Assembly: GCA_902488725.1 (NCBI GenBank)
Contig: CABTXO010000029.1
Span: 1 to 10,770 of the forward strand
DNA from: an uncultured Bacteroidales bacterium
Lineage (GTDB): Bacteria > Bacteroidota > Bacteroidia > Bacteroidales > UBA932
Direction of reading: 5' to 3'
Length of the DNA stretch: 10,770 nt
Shown: positions 1 to 7,189 of the stretch, piece by piece
Layout of the letters: each line of letters starts with the position of its first letter
Numbering within the stretch: position 1 is the stretch's first letter
The notes under the pieces: generated by a model
What the model saw: the letters and a program-made list of their open reading frames with translations, nothing else
Database searches by the model: none
Told to the model about the DNA's origin: nothing
Position numbers and translations under genes: made by a program

Positions 1-1349
1 GTGTTGCGGAAGGTGAAGTTGCAGCGGTTGTACCGGTTGTTCGGGACGAAGCCGTCCGAGTTGACGGCAGCGGCCGAAAAGAAGGTCTGGTTGCGTTCGG
101 TGCCGGTCGAAAGGGTGAAGGAGTTCGTGAATATGTTCCCGGTCTCGAAGAAGTCGTCCGGGGTGTAGCCGGTGCGGGCGGCCTCGGGGAGCTTCGGGCC
201 CCAGCTCAGGATGGTCGAACCGTCCGCATTGCCGCGGCTGCCGGTGCCGTATTCATTCTGAAAACGGGGCAGCACGAAGGGACGGGTCCATTCGGTGTTG
301 CTGGAGAAGGTGATCTGGGCCTTGCCGGTCGCGCCGCGCTTGGTGGTGATGAGGATGGCGCCGTTGGCGGCGTTGCTGCCGTAGAGGGCCGCCGCCGCGG
401 CTCCGTTCAGGGCCGAGATGCTTTCGATGTCGTCCGGGTTCAGGTCGGCGATGCCTTCCGTGTAGCCCCGGGAGCCGAACTCCGTGTCCCCGCCGCCCCC
501 GAAGTTGTACATCGGGATGCCGTCGATGACGTAGAGGGCGTTGCTGGACTGCTGGATGGACTTGGAGCCGCGCATGATGACCTTGCTGGCGCCGCCCGTG
601 CCGGCGGAACTGGCGTTGATGGTCACGCCGGCGGCCTTGCCCGCAAGGGCGTTGATGAAGTTGGCGTCCTTGACGGTCACGAGCTTGTCGGCCTTGACCT
701 GCTGGACGTTGTAGCTCAGGGCCTTCTGCTCGCGGCGGATGCCGAGGGCGGTGACGACCGTTCCTTCCAGGGCGATGGAACTTTCCGTCAGCACGACCTC
801 GAAGGAGGTGCGGTCCCCGACGGAGACCTGCTGGGGTTCATAGCCCAGGCAGTTGATGTCGAGTACGCTCCGGGTGTCGGCGACTTCCAGTGAAAATCGG
901 CCGTCCAGGTCGGTCTGGGTGCCGTTTTTCGTTCCCTGCTCCAGGATCACGGCTCCCGGAACGGGTTGGCCGGCCCGGTCCCGGATCGTGCCCGAGATTC
1001 TGCGGATGTCGGCTTTCGGCCGGTTGGACAGGTAGATGTGGAAGCCCTCGATGGAGTAATGGATGCCCAAGGGCGTGAACAGGGCCTTGCACACATTTTC
1101 CACCGTTTCATTCCGGACGGAAACGCTGACCTTCCTGGAGAGGTCTACACCCTGATTTGCAAAGAGATAACGTGTCTGCTGCTTGATGCTTTCCAACGCC
1201 TGCACGAGCGGGGCGTCCTCCAGGTGCATCGTAATCCGCGTTCGTTGTTCCTGCGGCCGGGCCTCGGCATCCGGAGCGGAAGCGGACAATGCGAGCAAAA
1301 TACAAAGAAGACTGCAGAAGGTCTGCAGCATACTCGGGATTTTATTCAT
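1..1349 (-). CDS. SusC/RagA-family TonB-dependent outer-membrane transporter with STN domain (partial, C-terminus beyond left edge)
   Basis: This is the N-terminal 449 residues of a TonB-linked outer-membrane receptor of the SusC/RagA type, which imports glycans or other large nutrients with a SusD-like lipoprotein. In order it shows a signal peptide (about residues 1-30, cleavage likely after AEA), an STN domain (about 38-108), a CarboxypepD-regulatory-like beta-sandwich (about 117-190) and a TonB plug. The plug contains the typical VVTALGIRREQKALSY stretch (198-213), NALAGKAAGV (233-242) and ALYVIDGIPMYN. The beta-barrel begins near residue 330 and the frame is still open at base 1. The ATG at 1347-1349 is chosen because the ATG 4 bp upstream hits a stop after three codons. 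The STN domain marks it as a signal-transducing receptor, known in this family to contact a FecR-type anti-sigma factor, and fecR lies 95 bp upstream on the same strand. A SusD partner would be expected beyond the left edge. The substrate cannot be told from this half. Confidence 0.95.
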   Translation of the reverse strand, partial: MNKIPSMLQTFCSLLCILLALSASAPDAEARPQEQRTRITMHLEDAPLVQALESIKQQTRYLFANQGVDLSRKVSVSVRNETVENVCKALFTPLGIHYSIEGFHIYLSNRPKADIRRISGTIRDRAGQPVPGAVILEQGTKNGTQTDLDGRFSLEVADTRSVLDINCLGYEPQQVSVGDRTSFEVVLTESSIALEGTVVTALGIRREQKALSYNVQQVKADKLVTVKDANFINALAGKAAGVTINASSAGTGGASKVIMRGSKSIQQSSNALYVIDGIPMYNFGGGGDTEFGSRGYTEGIADLNPDDIESISALNGAAAAALYGSNAANGAILITTKRGATGKAQITFSSNTEWTRPFVLPRFQNEYGTGSRGNADGSTILSWGPKLPEAARTGYTPDDFFETGNIFTNSFTLSTGTERNQTFFSAAAVNSDGFVPNNRYNRCNFTFRN

Positions 1350-1412
1350 ACATTTGTAAAATGGTTAGTAATGAGTTTCAATGATTTTCCAGTCATGGGC
1401 TTGTTGCTGCGG

Positions 1413-1446
1413 CCTGCGGGCATTCACGGTGCCCGCAGGTTTTTTT
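1413..1446 (+). terminator. Intrinsic-terminator-like hairpin, plus-strand polarity, between fecR and susC
   Basis: There is a perfect 10-bp GC-rich stem (CCTGCGGGCA at 1413-1422 pairing with TGCCCGCAGG at 1430-1439), a 7-nt loop and seven T residues (1440-1446). By shape it is a Rho-independent terminator for transcription on the plus strand. The flanking genes are both on the minus strand, however. In their direction the stem is preceded by the A-run that forms the end of the fecR stop codon, and it has no U-tract after it. It may stop antisense transcription coming out of susC, or act as a 3'-end-stabilising stem on fecR mRNA. The structure is clear but its role is inferred. Confidence 0.7.
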
Positions 1447-2416
1447 AGCGGATGCAGAGGGTGTCGCCCTCCCGCTCGTAGCGGAAGTCGGCCAGGTGCT
1501 GCAGGACGCGGAGCGCGTAGTCGACCCCGTCGTTGATGCGGATCTCGCCGCCGGTGCAGTTCAGTTCGGGGACATCGGTACGTTCAATGATGATGCGGAC
1601 GCCGAAGGCTTTCTCGAACTTCCGCATCAATTCGTCGAAGCTCTGTCCGCCGATGTCGATGATGCCCTGCGTCCAGAGAATATGCTTCCGTACGTCCTGC
1701 GCGGCTTTCTGCAGGTGCCCCCCTACGAGATTCACGGTCTCGTCGGGCTTCATCAGCAGTTCTTCCATCCCGTTCCCGACCTTGACCGACCCCTTGACCA
1801 GGGCGACGGAGAAGATGCCTGCGGCCGGGTCCGCATCCACGTTGAATTCGGTGCCCAGGACTTCGATGTCGGAGGCGAAGGTCTTGACGATGAAGGGTTT
1901 GTCCGGATTGTGCGTCACGGCGAAATAGGCCTCGCCCGTCAGGCTGACGGAACGGTTTTTCCGCGAGAAGGCCATCGGGTAGCGCAGGCTGGAGCCGGAA
2001 TTCAGTTTCACGCAGGTGCTGTCCGGCAGGATGAAGTCCATCTGCTGTCCGGCCGGGACCCGGACTTCCGCCATCGTGCGGGAGAGCTGGTCCTGGACGG
2101 AATTGCGGACAATCCGCCCCGCTCCGAAGACGATTGCGACGGCGGCCGCAGCGTTGGCGGCGGCCAGGGCGGCGATGCGGAGAATCCGTTTCCGCCGGTT
2201 GTTGACGGAGGGCCGCACGCGCGCCGTCTCCGGCAGGATGCCGTGCAGCACCAGCGCTTCGTACAGGTCATACATCCTGCGGAAGCGCTTCCGGTGGGCG
2301 GGGTCCTGTTCCAGCCAGCCGTTCAGCATGGTTTCTTCCTCCGGGGTGGTGCCGCTCCGGAAATATTTGAACAGCAGTTCTTCCGAGATTCTGTCGGGAT
2401 GTTCGTTCAGGGTCAT
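1445..2416 (-). CDS. FecR-family anti-sigma factor (inner-membrane regulator)
   Basis: This 323-residue protein has the layout of Bacteroidota FecR/PupR-like anti-sigma regulators. It has a cytoplasmic N-terminal part that would bind the sigma factor (residues 1-78, ending in the basic NRRKR), one membrane helix (about 79-99, Ala/Val-rich), and a periplasmic FecR domain (about 117-212, with GEAYFAV at 161-167 and VLGTEFNV at 186-193). A C-terminal DUF4974-type domain (about 257-322, QSFDELMRKFEKAFGV) is the part that contacts the STN domain of the partner receptor. The length is normal for the family. It sits 95 bp upstream of the STN-containing susC on the same strand and is divergent from the ECF sigma gene, so the three genes form one signalling set. 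Stop codon TAA at 1445-1447 abuts the hairpin in the gap. No convincing promoter was found upstream of it. Confidence 0.95.
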   Translation of the reverse strand: MTLNEHPDRISEELLFKYFRSGTTPEEETMLNGWLEQDPAHRKRFRRMYDLYEALVLHGILPETARVRPSVNNRRKRILRIAALAAANAAAAVAIVFGAGRIVRNSVQDQLSRTMAEVRVPAGQQMDFILPDSTCVKLNSGSSLRYPMAFSRKNRSVSLTGEAYFAVTHNPDKPFIVKTFASDIEVLGTEFNVDADPAAGIFSVALVKGSVKVGNGMEELLMKPDETVNLVGGHLQKAAQDVRKHILWTQGIIDIGGQSFDELMRKFEKAFGVRIIIERTDVPELNCTGGEIRINDGVDYALRVLQHLADFRYEREGDTLCIR

Positions 2417-2513
2417 GGTCGATGTGGTTTGCGGCAGCGCACGGCGTTCTTTCCAATGCGCTACATCTATTAAGCGTCCGGGCGGGGGAGTCTGACACGA
2501 AAATTTTGAATAA

Positions 2514-2545
2514 TTTGTATTCCTGCCCGAAACGGCGTATTTTTG
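2514..2545 (+). promoter_or_regulatory. Bacteroidota-type housekeeping promoter for the ECF sigma gene
   Basis: TTTG (2514-2517), a 20-bp spacer, then TATTTTTG (2538-2545) matches the known Bacteroidota consensus (-33 TTTG, -7 TAnnTTTG, spacing 19-21) at every defined base. It predicts a transcript start near 2551-2553, giving a very short leader of about 10 nt before the ATG at 2563. It lies in the 146-bp AT-rich gap between fecR and the sigma gene and suggests that the sigma factor is made by the housekeeping polymerase. The motif match is seen directly; activity is inferred. Confidence 0.7.
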
Positions 2546-2562
2546 ATTGCGTGAAAAACGGC

Positions 2563-3099
2563 ATGCATGAAGGAGAATCCCATATTTCCAGCGCTTCGCT
2601 GGTGTCGCTGTACAAGGAGCGGGAGCGCTTCGTGCTGCTTGCGCTGTCCTTCGTGCGGGACCGCGGCACGGCGGAGGATCTGGTACAGGAAAGTCTGCTC
2701 TATGTGCTGGAGAACCAGGAGCGGATTGACGACCGGAACCTTCCGGGCTATTTCTCCAAGGTCGTGATGAACAAGTGCCTGGATCTGCTGCGGCAGACCC
2801 GGCGACGGGGCGAAATCGAAGGGCAGATCCGGAATGCGGCTCTGCTGGACGAGTCCATCGCCATCCTCTCCGGGAAGGTTTCGGAGGACGCAGCCCTGCA
2901 GGTGGATCTGAGCGGCCGGATGGAGGCTTGCCGGAATGCTCTGCCTGCTCTGGCCTTCAAGGTGTTCATGGCCAGCCGGATCGGAGGCATGACGCACCGG
3001 GAGATCGCGGCGGAGTTCGGCATCTCCGAAAGACGCGTGAACACCGAGGTGCAGCGCGCGCTCTCGGTGTTCAGGAAAGAATTTCAGGACTATCTCTAG
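2563..3099 (+). CDS. ECF-type RNA polymerase sigma factor
   Basis: This is a 178-residue ECF sigma-70 family protein. Region 2 covers about residues 12-80 (RGTAEDLVQESLLYVLE at 34-50 is the conserved core-binding/-10 element, followed by YFSKVVMNKCLDLLRQ). A linker follows, then region 4 at about 122-175 with a helix-turn-helix in MTHREIAAEFGISERRVN (143-160). The reading frame is open upstream as far as an ATG at 2422, but the ATG at 2563 is preferred because residue 1 then falls just before the sigma domain, the size is typical, and a consensus promoter sits at 2514-2545, inside the longer version. It is divergent from fecR and susC, which presumably encode its anti-sigma factor and signalling receptor. 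It would drive susC and any downstream genes. Its last four bases overlap the end of the convergent esterase gene. Confidence 0.93.
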   Translation: MHEGESHISSASLVSLYKERERFVLLALSFVRDRGTAEDLVQESLLYVLENQERIDDRNLPGYFSKVVMNKCLDLLRQTRRRGEIEGQIRNAALLDESIAILSGKVSEDAALQVDLSGRMEACRNALPALAFKVFMASRIGGMTHREIAAEFGISERRVNTEVQRALSVFRKEFQDYL

Positions 3100-3992
3100 T
3101 TCCCGCTTCGGTCGAGGTACTGGCTGAAGAAGCGCCAGATTTCGGCGCAGGTGTCCATGTCCTTGTCGGACCAGGAGTGGTTGCCGCCGCGGACTTCGTA
3201 GAGCCAGACTTGGGTCGGAAGACCGCCCTTCATGGCGGGAGCACCACCCCGGAACTGATACAGGGTCACGGGGTTGCGGCCTTCGCGTCGGGGGAGTTCG
3301 GTCACGGTCTCTTCGGTGCAGCCGTTCAGGGAGACAATCCGCCCCACGGCCACGGGGACGGGCAGGTATGCGCCCCAGCCGCCCTTGTTCGCGGGGTCGC
3401 CCAGCCATTCGGACGTGCGGTCCTCCGTGCCGTGCACCTCCATGAAAGCCACGGGATGCTTGTAGGAATATGCCTCCGTCATCCACCGCAGGGTGAGTCC
3501 GGCGATGGAAGCGTAGGCCTTGAAGGCCCGCGGCCGCCGCATCGCCGTGAGGTAGCACATCTCCCCGCCGTTGGACATGCCCGACAGGAAGGTGTCGGAC
3601 TTGCTGAAGGAATAGTCCCGTTGCAGCCTGCGCGCAAGGGCGCAGACAAAAGCGACGTCGTCGGTCTTCATGCCCTCCTGGGACGGATAGCCGACGTTCC
3701 AGCCAGTCTTGCCCTTGGGATCCTTCACCCCCTGCGGGTAGCAGACCGCGAAGCCGTTGGCATCCGCGACGTCCATCATTGCGGTCTTGCCCTTCAGGGC
3801 CGAGCCGCCGTAGCCGTGCAGGACCAGCACCAGCGGAGCGCCCGCCGGCAGGTCCGCAGGGCGGTAGAGCCAGTATTCCCGTTCCAGTCCCCGGAACTTC
3901 ATCGTGTGCCGTTCGCACCGTTCTTCGACGCCCTGCGCACCGATCGGGCAGCAGAGGATGAGCGTCAAGACTAAAAGCAGTGTTTTTTTCAT
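3096..3992 (-). CDS. Secreted alpha/beta-hydrolase esterase, PHB depolymerase / feruloyl esterase-like
   Basis: This is a 298-residue exported esterase. It has an N-terminal signal peptide (MKK then a Leu-rich core, cleavage near residue 20). The fold motifs are an oxyanion-hole HGYGG (59-63), the nucleophile elbow GMSNGG with Ser140, an acid in HGTEDRT (probably Asp191), and the catalytic His272 in GGNHSW. This arrangement matches the LpqC/PHB-depolymerase-like family that includes CE1 feruloyl and acetylxylan esterases, which release ester-linked groups from plant polysaccharides. The precise substrate is not readable. The start ATG is supported by AAGGAGG seven bases upstream. It follows leuB by 12 bp on the same strand, so it is probably co-transcribed with the leucine genes, yet functionally it fits better with the neighbouring sigma/FecR/SusC uptake module. 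It ends convergently with the sigma gene, the two stop codons sharing CTAG. Confidence 0.85.
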   Translation of the reverse strand: MKKTLLLVLTLILCCPIGAQGVEERCERHTMKFRGLEREYWLYRPADLPAGAPLVLVLHGYGGSALKGKTAMMDVADANGFAVCYPQGVKDPKGKTGWNVGYPSQEGMKTDDVAFVCALARRLQRDYSFSKSDTFLSGMSNGGEMCYLTAMRRPRAFKAYASIAGLTLRWMTEAYSYKHPVAFMEVHGTEDRTSEWLGDPANKGGWGAYLPVPVAVGRIVSLNGCTEETVTELPRREGRNPVTLYQFRGGAPAMKGGLPTQVWLYEVRGGNHSWSDKDMDTCAEIWRFFSQYLDRSGN

Positions 3993-3999
3993 GGATGAT

Positions 4000-4006
4000 C
4001 CTCCTT
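4000..4006 (-). promoter_or_regulatory. Strong Shine-Dalgarno (AAGGAGG) ahead of the esterase, overlapping the leuB stop
   Basis: On the minus strand AAGGAGG lies seven bases before the esterase ATG, and its first two bases are the last two bases of the leuB TAA stop. Most genes here, as is usual in Bacteroidota, have no such site, so this one stands out. The arrangement would let ribosomes finishing leuB re-initiate on the esterase. The sequence is certain; the coupling is inferred. Confidence 0.6.
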
Positions 4007-5066
4007 AATTGATTCGTCCGGCGATCCAGTCGCCGACTTCTGTGGTGGTGCAGGCCTTTCCCCCGTCGGCGAGGTCTTCGGTGACGATGCCGCGGGAGAT
4101 GGAGTCGTTCACGGCCGTGCGGATCGCCTTGCCCTCATCCGCCAGCCCGAAACCATATTCAAACATCATCGCGGCGCTGAGAATGGCTGCGACGGGATTG
4201 GCGAGGTTCTTCCCGGCCGCTTGCGGATAGGAACCGTGAATGGGCTCGAAGAGGCTGGTGTGGGTGCCGACGGAAGCGGAGGCGAGCAGGCCCATCGATC
4301 CCGAGATGCAGCTGGCTTCGTCGGTCAGGATGTCGCCGAAGGTGTTCTCGGTCACGAGCACGTCGAAGAATTTCGGGCAGCGGACGAGTTGCATCGCGGC
4401 GTTGTCCACGAACATGTAGTCCACTTGGATGTCCGGGTAGGAAGGGGCCAGCTCCCGGGCGATCTGCCGCCAGAGGCGGGAGGTCTCCAGCACGTTGGCC
4501 TTGTCGACGACGGTCAGATGCTTGCGGCGCCTTCCGGCGAATTCGAAGGCGAGCTTCAGGATCCGCTCGACCTCGGGGCGGCTGTAGATGTTGGTGTCGA
4601 AGGCCGTGTCTCCGTTGTCCCGGCGCCCTTTCTCGCCGAAATACATGCCCCCGGTCAGTTCCCGGATGCACACGAAGTCCGCTCCGTCCACCAGTTCGGT
4701 CTTCAGCGGAGACTTGTCCGCCAGGGCTTTGAAGGTCTCGACCGGGCGGATGTTGGCGTAGAGTCCGAGCCGTTTGCGGATCGCGAGGAGGCCCTGTTCC
4801 GGGCGGACCTTCGCAGTGGGATTGTTGTCGTACTTCGGGTCTCCGACTGCGCCGAAGAGCACGGCGTCGCTGGCCAGGCAGATCTGGTGGGATGCTTCGG
4901 GATAGGGATCTCCGCAGGCATCGATCGCGCAGGCTCCTACCAGCGCTTTTGTGTAGTGTGCCGTGTGTCCGAATTTTTTACACACGGCATCCACGGCCTT
5001 GACGGCCTGGCTGACCACTTCCGGTCCGATGCCGTCTCCCGGCACCAAGGCGATCTTGATGTTCAT
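4005..5066 (-). CDS. leuB: 3-isopropylmalate dehydrogenase
   Basis: LeuB catalyses the third committed step of leucine synthesis in the cytoplasm, the NAD-dependent oxidation and decarboxylation of 3-isopropylmalate to 2-oxoisocaproate. The 353 residues match the usual length. Visible motifs are [12 protein letters not shown] (7-18), substrate-binding arginines in the [14 protein letters not shown] region (97-110) and [14 protein letters not shown] (134-147, catalytic Tyr142). Further on are [14 protein letters not shown] (Lys189), VDNAAMQLV (Asp221), the metal site in [11 protein letters not shown] (Asp245, Asp249) and the cofactor loop FEPIHGSYP (273-281). The frame is open to a TTG at 5103-5105, but ATG 5064-5066 places [12 protein letters not shown] exactly at the family's N-terminus. 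It is the last of the four leu genes, separated from leuD by a 146-bp AT-rich gap with two palindromes, so it may have its own control. The esterase follows 12 bp downstream. Confidence 0.97.
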   Translation of the reverse strand: MNIKIALVPGDGIGPEVVSQAVKAVDAVCKKFGHTAHYTKALVGACAIDACGDPYPEASHQICLASDAVLFGAVGDPKYDNNPTAKVRPEQGLLAIRKRLGLYANIRPVETFKALADKSPLKTELVDGADFVCIRELTGGMYFGEKGRRDNGDTAFDTNIYSRPEVERILKLAFEFAGRRRKHLTVVDKANVLETSRLWRQIARELAPSYPDIQVDYMFVDNAAMQLVRCPKFFDVLVTENTFGDILTDEASCISGSMGLLASASVGTHTSLFEPIHGSYPQAAGKNLANPVAAILSAAMMFEYGFGLADEGKAIRTAVNDSISRGIVTEDLADGGKACTTTEVGDWIAGRIN

Positions 5067-5085
5067 CGCAGGTGATTTTGATGCT

Positions 5086-5105
5086 TTGTACAACTCATTG
5101 TACAA
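5086..5105. promoter_or_regulatory. Paired palindromes TTGTACAA-N4-TTGTACAA upstream of leuB
   Basis: Two identical copies of the 8-bp self-complementary sequence TTGTACAA (5086-5093 and 5098-5105) are separated by CTCA, with centres 12 bp apart. They lie 20-39 bp ahead of the leuB start in the AT-rich leuD-leuB gap (5067-5212). The layout resembles a tandem operator for a dimeric repressor or activator, but no regulator is known to me for this motif. The RNA could also pair. No consensus promoter was found in the gap; TACTGTTG at 5103-5110 on the minus strand is a one-mismatch -7 element with no partner at -33. A weak 8-bp hairpin with a 12-nt loop (5168-5195) lacks a U-tract. Confidence 0.4.
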
Positions 5106-5212
5106 CAGTATTTTATTAAATTCAATAGGATCGATTTCTTACCTCTTGAAAGCTGTATATCGCTCTATTTCAGTGATTTATATTCAACGCTGAAAATCGG
5201 GCGGCTTCCGGG

Positions 5213-5815
5213 TCAGGCATCGGCGCGGCGTGCCTCGTAGGCGACGATGGCATCCCGGTTCTGCAGCAGGTAGTCGATGTCGTCCAGGGCATTCAGCAGA
5301 CAGTACTTCTTGTAGCCATTCAGTTCGAATCGTTCGCTGCTGCCGGTGGCCAGATTGGTGACAGTCTGGTTCGGCACATCCACCCGGACCTTTGTGCGGG
5401 GATTCCGGGCGATGGTGGCGAAGAGTTCCGCGAGGAAGTCTTCCGACACGGTCACCGGGAGCACGAAGTTGTTCAGTTCGTTGTTCTTGTGGATGTCGGC
5501 GAAAAAGCTGGAAATCACCACCCGGAAGCCGTAGCCGGCGATCGCCCAGGCGGCGTGTTCACGGCTGGAGCCGCTGCCGAAGTTCTTGCCGGCCACCAGG
5601 ATTTCTCCGGAATAGGCCGGATCGTTGAGGACGAAATCGGGGTTGAGGCTTCCGTCAGGCCGGTACCGCCAGTCGCGGAAGAGGTTGTCCCCGAAGAACT
5701 GCTCGTCCCGGGAGGTGGCTTTCAGAAAGCGGGCGGGAATGATCTGGTCCGTGTCCACATTTTCCTGCGGCAGCGGGACGCAGGTGCTTTCGATGATGTC
5801 GAATTTCTGTTTCAT
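5213..5815 (-). CDS. leuD: 3-isopropylmalate dehydratase, small subunit
   Basis: This is the swivelling small subunit of isopropylmalate isomerase. It joins LeuC to convert 2-isopropylmalate into 3-isopropylmalate. The 200-residue length is normal. Clear family motifs are [13 protein letters not shown] (residues 19-31) and [17 protein letters not shown] (about 76-92), the loop that supplies substrate-binding residues, followed by [18 protein letters not shown]. It shares an ATGA overlap with the end of leuC (5812-5815), the sign of translational coupling that keeps the two subunits in balance. The C-terminal [18 protein letters not shown] is typical of the LeuD tail. It ends 146 bp before leuB. 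Confidence 0.97.
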   Translation of the reverse strand: MKQKFDIIESTCVPLPQENVDTDQIIPARFLKATSRDEQFFGDNLFRDWRYRPDGSLNPDFVLNDPAYSGEILVAGKNFGSGSSREHAAWAIAGYGFRVVISSFFADIHKNNELNNFVLPVTVSEDFLAELFATIARNPRTKVRVDVPNQTVTNLATGSSERFELNGYKKYCLLNALDDIDYLLQNRDAIVAYEARRADA

Positions 5816-7179
5816 AATAATTCTCTGGGATCGGTGATGACACCGGTGACGGCGGCAGCGGCGGCGGTGAGGGGACTGGCGAGCAGGGGGCGGGAGCCGG
5901 GGCCCTGGCGGCCCCGGAAGTTCCGGTTGCTCGTCGAGACGGCGTATTTCCCGGCGGGGATCTTGTCGTCGTTCATGGCCAGGCAGGCGGAGCAGCCCGG
6001 CTGACGGATTTCAAAACCGGCTTCGGCGAGGATCCGGTCCAGGCCTTCCGTCCGGATCTGGCGGGCCACCGCCCAGGAGCCCGGCACCAGCCAGGCGGTG
6101 ACGGAAGCGGCCTTGCGCCGGCCGGGCACCAGGGAAGCGAAGGCGCGGAAGTCCTCGATGCGACCGTTCGTGCAGGCACCGAGGAACACATAGTCGACCG
6201 GTTTGCCGAGGAGCGGTTCTCCGGCCCGGAATCCCATGTAGTCGAGGGCGGCGGGATCGCAGTCTGCAGGAATATGCCCGGTCACGCCCGTTCCCATCCC
6301 CGGATTGGTCCCGTAGGTGATCATCGGCTCGATGCGGCTTCCGTCGAAGGTGATTTCCCGGTCGAAGACGGCGTCTTCTCCGCTCCGGAGTGTCTTCCAA
6401 TAGGCCACAGCCCGATCCCAGTCCGCACCCGAGGGGGCATATTCCCGACCTTTCAGATAGGCGAAAGTGGTCTCGTCGGGGGCGATGAAGCCGCCGCGCG
6501 CACCCATCTCGATCGAAAGGTTGCAGAGGGTCAGCCGGCCTTCCATCGAAAGGGACCGGACCACGCTCCCGGCATATTCAATGAAATAGCCCGTGGCACC
6601 GGAGGTGGTGAGCTGCTGGATCAGGTAGAGGGCCACGTCTTTGGCCGTGACACCTTTCCCCAACGATCCTTCGATGCTGATGCGCATCGACTTGGGTTTC
6701 TGCTGCAGAATGCACTGGCTGGCCAGGGCCATCTCGACTTCGCTGGTGCCGATGCCGAAGGCGACCGCCCCCATCGCCCCGTGCGTCGAGGTGTGGGAAT
6801 CGCCGCAGACAATGGTCATGCCGGGCAGGGAGAGGCTCTTTTCCGGCCCGACCACATGGATGATGCCGTTGTCCGGATCCATCATGCCGTAACAGGTCAG
6901 CCCGAATTCGTGCGCGTTCTGCTCGAGGGTTTCGACCTGACGGCGGGAGATTTCGTTTTCGATCGGTTTGTCCTGGTCGTGGGTGGGGGTGTTGTGGTCC
7001 GGCATGCAGATGATCTTCTCCGGCCGGAAGCAGCGGATGCCGCGTGCGCGAAGCCCCTCGAAGGCTTGCGGGGAGGTGACTTCGTGGCAGTAGAGCCGGT
7101 CTATGTAGAGTTGCTGCGGACCGTCTTCGATCGTGGTGACCACGTGGCTGTCCCAGATTTTGTCGAACAAGGTGTTCAT
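5812..7179 (-). CDS. leuC: 3-isopropylmalate dehydratase, large subunit
   Basis: This is the aconitase-type large subunit of isopropylmalate isomerase, which binds a [4Fe-4S] cluster. The 455 residues are slightly shorter than the E. coli protein but complete. The three cluster cysteines are visible as [11 protein letters not shown] (Cys336) and GCSACLAMN (Cys396 and Cys399). Other signatures are DHNTPT (61-66), [15 protein letters not shown] (124-138), [15 protein letters not shown] and the C-terminal [16 protein letters not shown] (415-430). It starts 10 bp after the leuA stop and overlaps leuD by four bases, so leuA, leuC and leuD are almost certainly one transcript. No odd features were seen. 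Confidence 0.97.
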   Translation of the reverse strand: MNTLFDKIWDSHVVTTIEDGPQQLYIDRLYCHEVTSPQAFEGLRARGIRCFRPEKIICMPDHNTPTHDQDKPIENEISRRQVETLEQNAHEFGLTCYGMMDPDNGIIHVVGPEKSLSLPGMTIVCGDSHTSTHGAMGAVAFGIGTSEVEMALASQCILQQKPKSMRISIEGSLGKGVTAKDVALYLIQQLTTSGATGYFIEYAGSVVRSLSMEGRLTLCNLSIEMGARGGFIAPDETTFAYLKGREYAPSGADWDRAVAYWKTLRSGEDAVFDREITFDGSRIEPMITYGTNPGMGTGVTGHIPADCDPAALDYMGFRAGEPLLGKPVDYVFLGACTNGRIEDFRAFASLVPGRRKAASVTAWLVPGSWAVARQIRTEGLDRILAEAGFEIRQPGCSACLAMNDDKIPAGKYAVSTSNRNFRGRQGPGSRPLLASPLTAAAAAVTGVITDPRELL

Positions 7180-7189
7180 GGGGCTGAAC

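Noticed and set aside
2422..2562. Upstream extension of the sigma factor to ATG 2422
   Set aside because: It would start 6 bp from the fecR start and run through a consensus promoter; the extra 47 residues lie before the sigma region 2 fold and resemble no known domain.
2470..3918. Minus-strand 482-codon open frame across the sigma and esterase genes
   Set aside because: It overlaps the esterase in another frame and the sigma gene on the opposite strand; both of those have full domain signatures, while this frame shows only low-complexity Arg/Pro/Gly sequence.
5067..5105. N-terminal extension of leuB from a TTG at 5105
   Set aside because: The added residues come from translating the TTGTACAA repeats; ATG 5066 gives the exact family N-terminus.
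5168..5195. Hairpin between leuD and leuB as a terminator
   Set aside because: The stem is only 8 bp with a G-U pair and a 12-nt loop, AT-rich, and not followed by a U-tract on either strand.
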